A stretch of DNA of 7,992 nt from Rhodoferax sp. Its GTDB lineage: Bacteria > Pseudomonadota > Gammaproteobacteria > Burkholderiales > Burkholderiaceae_C. The first letter of the stretch is position 1; every line of letters begins with the position of its first letter. A program made the translations under genes and the position numbers. Where the stretch lies: NCBI GenBank assembly GCA_021731215.1, contig JAKFXU010000415.1, positions 1 through 7,992 on the forward strand, read 5' to 3'. This document shows positions 7,009-7,992 of the stretch, piece after piece. The notes under the pieces were generated by a model, which worked only from the letters and a program-made list of their open reading frames with translations, was not told the DNA's origin and did not search any database.

Positions 7009-7045
7009 AGTTAGCTAACTTTATGATAGATATCTGTTTAGCTAA
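7009..7045. repeat. AT-rich palindrome cluster
   Basis: Three perfect palindromes sit within 37 bp: AGTTAGCTAACT (7009-7020), AGATATCT (7028-7035) and TTAGCTAA (7038-7045). TTAGCTAA also occurs inside the first, giving a direct repeat 27 bp apart. The stretch is strikingly AT-rich for this sequence and ends in a T run (7046-7051). It may bind an excisionase, integrase or repressor, or serve as an unwinding region. Confidence 0.5.
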
Positions 7046-7070
7046 TTTTTTGTCTGGCTTACCCACCGAT

Positions 7071-7712
7071 TTACCCACCGTCAGTTTCACCGAATTCCCT
7101 CCAAAACAATAGATTTTTGGTCGACGGCACGCTCATGCCCGCCTCCTTCGTCTTCGCAAACATCCCGTTCTCAGCCATCGTCACGCCACCCTGGCTGCCA
7201 TCGGCATTCTCACCGTCGCCGGTCACCTCGCCGGCTTCGGCGGGCAAGCTCGACAAGTCTGGCGTCGCTGTGCCTTGCGGCAGCAGTGTCTTGAGAGCGC
7301 CCACGCTGAAGGCATAGCAAGGATTGCCCAGCGTGTACTGGTGCATGCGCTTCAACTCGGCCGCGCGCTTCTCCGGTGTGTTGTAGCGACTGCCGTCCGA
7401 TTGGTGGTTGGCGATCAAGCCTGCGCAACCGGTCAACATCGCCTCTTCCGACTTGCCCAGCACGTTCGATGTGATGGCGATCTGCATGGCAAGCTGGTGA
7501 AACCCCAAGCCCTCGGCCACGCATTCGCCTGACATCACCCGCAGCAGCGATGGCGGGTAACCGCCCTCGAACTTCTTCAGGAGGGCCGCGTCGACGGCTG
7601 TGTTCTTCTTGCGCTTGACGGCGGCGGCGACTTTTTGTTGGGCCTTGGAGGGCAGTGTCGGTGTCAGGAATAACAACGGTCCCGCGTTACTACATGAAAA
7701 TGCTTTCACCAA
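7071..7712 (-). pseudogene. Truncated replication-type protein of phage or island origin (tentative)
   Basis: A minus-strand frame of 213 residues from a TTG at 7712 to TAA at 7071. The part with natural protein character runs from about residue 20 and includes GGYPPSLLRVMSGECV, GLGFHQLAMQIAITSNVLG, a segment reading SDGSRYNTPEKRAAEL, and YAFSVGALKTLLP, then an acidic linker rich in Gly, Glu and Asp. From memory this resembles linker segments of large phage or genomic-island primase/helicase proteins, but no catalytic motif (TOPRIM, Walker A) is present and the assignment is weak. The first 15 residues look foreign and an in-frame stop lies just upstream at 7728-7730, so the 5' end has probably been cut at the junction with the catabolic cluster. 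The last codons, including the stop, lie inside the right repeat pair. No own ribosome binding site is evident. Confidence 0.4.
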
Positions 7713-7734
7713 TCCCGATCGACGGTGTTAAAAT
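7705..7734 (+). promoter_or_regulatory. Candidate sigma-70 promoter for the catabolic cluster
   Basis: TTCACC (7705-7710) and TAAAAT (7729-7734) are separated by 18 bp and match four and five of six consensus positions. The pair lies about 100 bp before the SDR start, in the only long gap ahead of the cluster. It also falls where the truncated minus-strand gene ends, so the junction may have created it. Confidence 0.35.
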
Positions 7735-7750
7735 CAGTTTTCATCGCCGC

Positions 7751-7773
7751 GGTTCACCTATGTTGGTGGAACC
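7751..7773. promoter_or_regulatory. Inverted repeat, possible operator of the catabolic cluster
   Basis: GGTTCACC (7751-7758) and GGTGGAACC (7765-7773) form an inverted repeat around TATGTT, imperfect by one base in the left arm. It lies just after the candidate -10 box and 65 bp before the SDR start, a position suited to repression. Its GGTTC/GAACC ends are compatible with an IclR- or LacI-type site, but no regulator gene is in the window. Confidence 0.4.
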
Positions 7774-7837
7774 ACAGATGTGCATCCGCCGGCTCATCAG
7801 CGAGCGCTGGAGGCTCGGTAATCAAGAGGAGGCACGA

Positions 7838-7992
7838 GTGTCGAAGCGTCTTGATGGAAAGGCCGCGATCATCTTTGGCGCCGGACCAAACATCGGCGGA
7901 ACGATCGCGCATTTTCTCGCGCGCGAGGCCGCACGGATCACGGTAACGGATGTCGACAAGAAGGTCGCCGACAAGACAGTCGAGTTCCTGAG
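7838..7992 (+). CDS. Short-chain dehydrogenase/reductase, 5' part (continues at base 1)
   Basis: True N-terminus of the SDR that ends at 890. Translation starts at GTG 7838, with AGAGGAGG at 7825-7832 ending five bases before it, a strong ribosome binding site. Only ten codons precede the part duplicated at the start of the window. The first residues read MSKRLDGKAAIIFGAG, the normal distance from start to cofactor loop in this family. Everything after 7865 repeats bases 1-127, so it should be counted once. The gene follows a possible promoter and operator at 7705-7773. Confidence 0.9.
   Translation, partial: MSKRLDGKAAIIFGAGPNIGGTIAHFLAREAARITVTDVDKKVADKTVEFL
7866..7992. repeat. Terminal direct repeat, right copy (circular overlap)
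   Basis: Exact second copy of bases 1-127. It continues the reading frame of the SDR gene that starts at 7838, and the left copy carries the same frame on to the stop at 890. Joining the ends therefore restores one complete gene. This supports a circle, or a head-to-tail tandem, over two unrelated copies. Confidence 0.95.

Larger units (their letters stand above)
6921..7080. other. Attachment-site-like structure (candidate attP)
   Basis: Two copies of TGGCGGGTAGA lie 12 bp apart at 6921-6931 and 6933-6943. Two copies of TTACCCACCG lie 12 bp apart at 7059-7068 and 7071-7080; on the other strand they read CGGTGGGTAA. All four fit GGYGGGTAR, with the left pair on the plus and the right pair on the minus strand. 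Between them are CTCCCTCTCCGCCA (6991-7004), like a tRNA-Ser 3' end, and an AT-rich core. Tandem short repeats flanking a core near a tRNA 3' end are the usual design of tyrosine-integrase sites. Arms on both sides fit an excised circle. Replication iterons are an alternative. The pattern is seen directly; the function is inferred. Confidence 0.45.

Noticed and set aside
6921..7080. CRISPR array
   Set aside because: The repeats are about 10 bp, occur in two inverted pairs and have no spacers of normal size.

Overview
The window looks like a complete circular sequence written out linearly. Bases 1-127 are repeated exactly at 7866-7992, so the non-redundant length is 7865 bp. The first gene, a short-chain dehydrogenase, is intact only when read across that junction: it starts at 7838 and ends at 890. 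The 127-bp overlap is a typical assembler k-mer length. A closed circle is the simplest reading, but a tandemly repeated 7.9-kb unit would give the same sequence.

The host is probably a betaproteobacterium, most likely Burkholderiales. The DNA is GC-rich, and the cluster contains a Bug/TctC-type periplasmic solute-binding protein, a family greatly expanded in Alcaligenaceae, Comamonadaceae and Burkholderiaceae, among Rieske oxygenases and a gentisate-dioxygenase-like cupin.

About 80 percent of the circle (roughly 7720 through the junction to 6340) is a one-direction catabolic cluster. In order it holds an SDR dehydrogenase, a phthalate-4,5-dioxygenase-type Rieske oxygenase, a Bug binding protein, a bicupin of the gentisate 1,2-dioxygenase family, a second Rieske oxygenase large subunit and its small subunit. 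A likely job is uptake of an aromatic acid, its hydroxylation or demethylation, and ring cleavage of a gentisate-like intermediate. No ferredoxin or reductase for either oxygenase is present, so electrons would have to come from elsewhere. The cluster ends abruptly in a gene start with a perfect ribosome binding site that reaches a stop after ten codons, where the sequence changes into something else.

The remaining 1.4 kb (about 6340-7720) is mobile-element debris. It holds the tail of a hipB-like antitoxin, a frameshifted N-terminal piece of hipA, a gene-poor stretch, an attachment-site-like structure and, on the minus strand, a broken gene that loosely resembles part of a phage or island replication protein. 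The attachment-like structure (6921-7080) has two pairs of direct repeats at 12-bp spacing, in inverted orientation to each other, around an AT-rich palindromic core next to a sequence like the 3' end of a tRNA-Ser. Arm sites on both sides of a core are what an excised circle (attP) would show.

No integrase, transposase, relaxase or replication initiator is visible. If the circle is real, it probably depends on proteins supplied from elsewhere.
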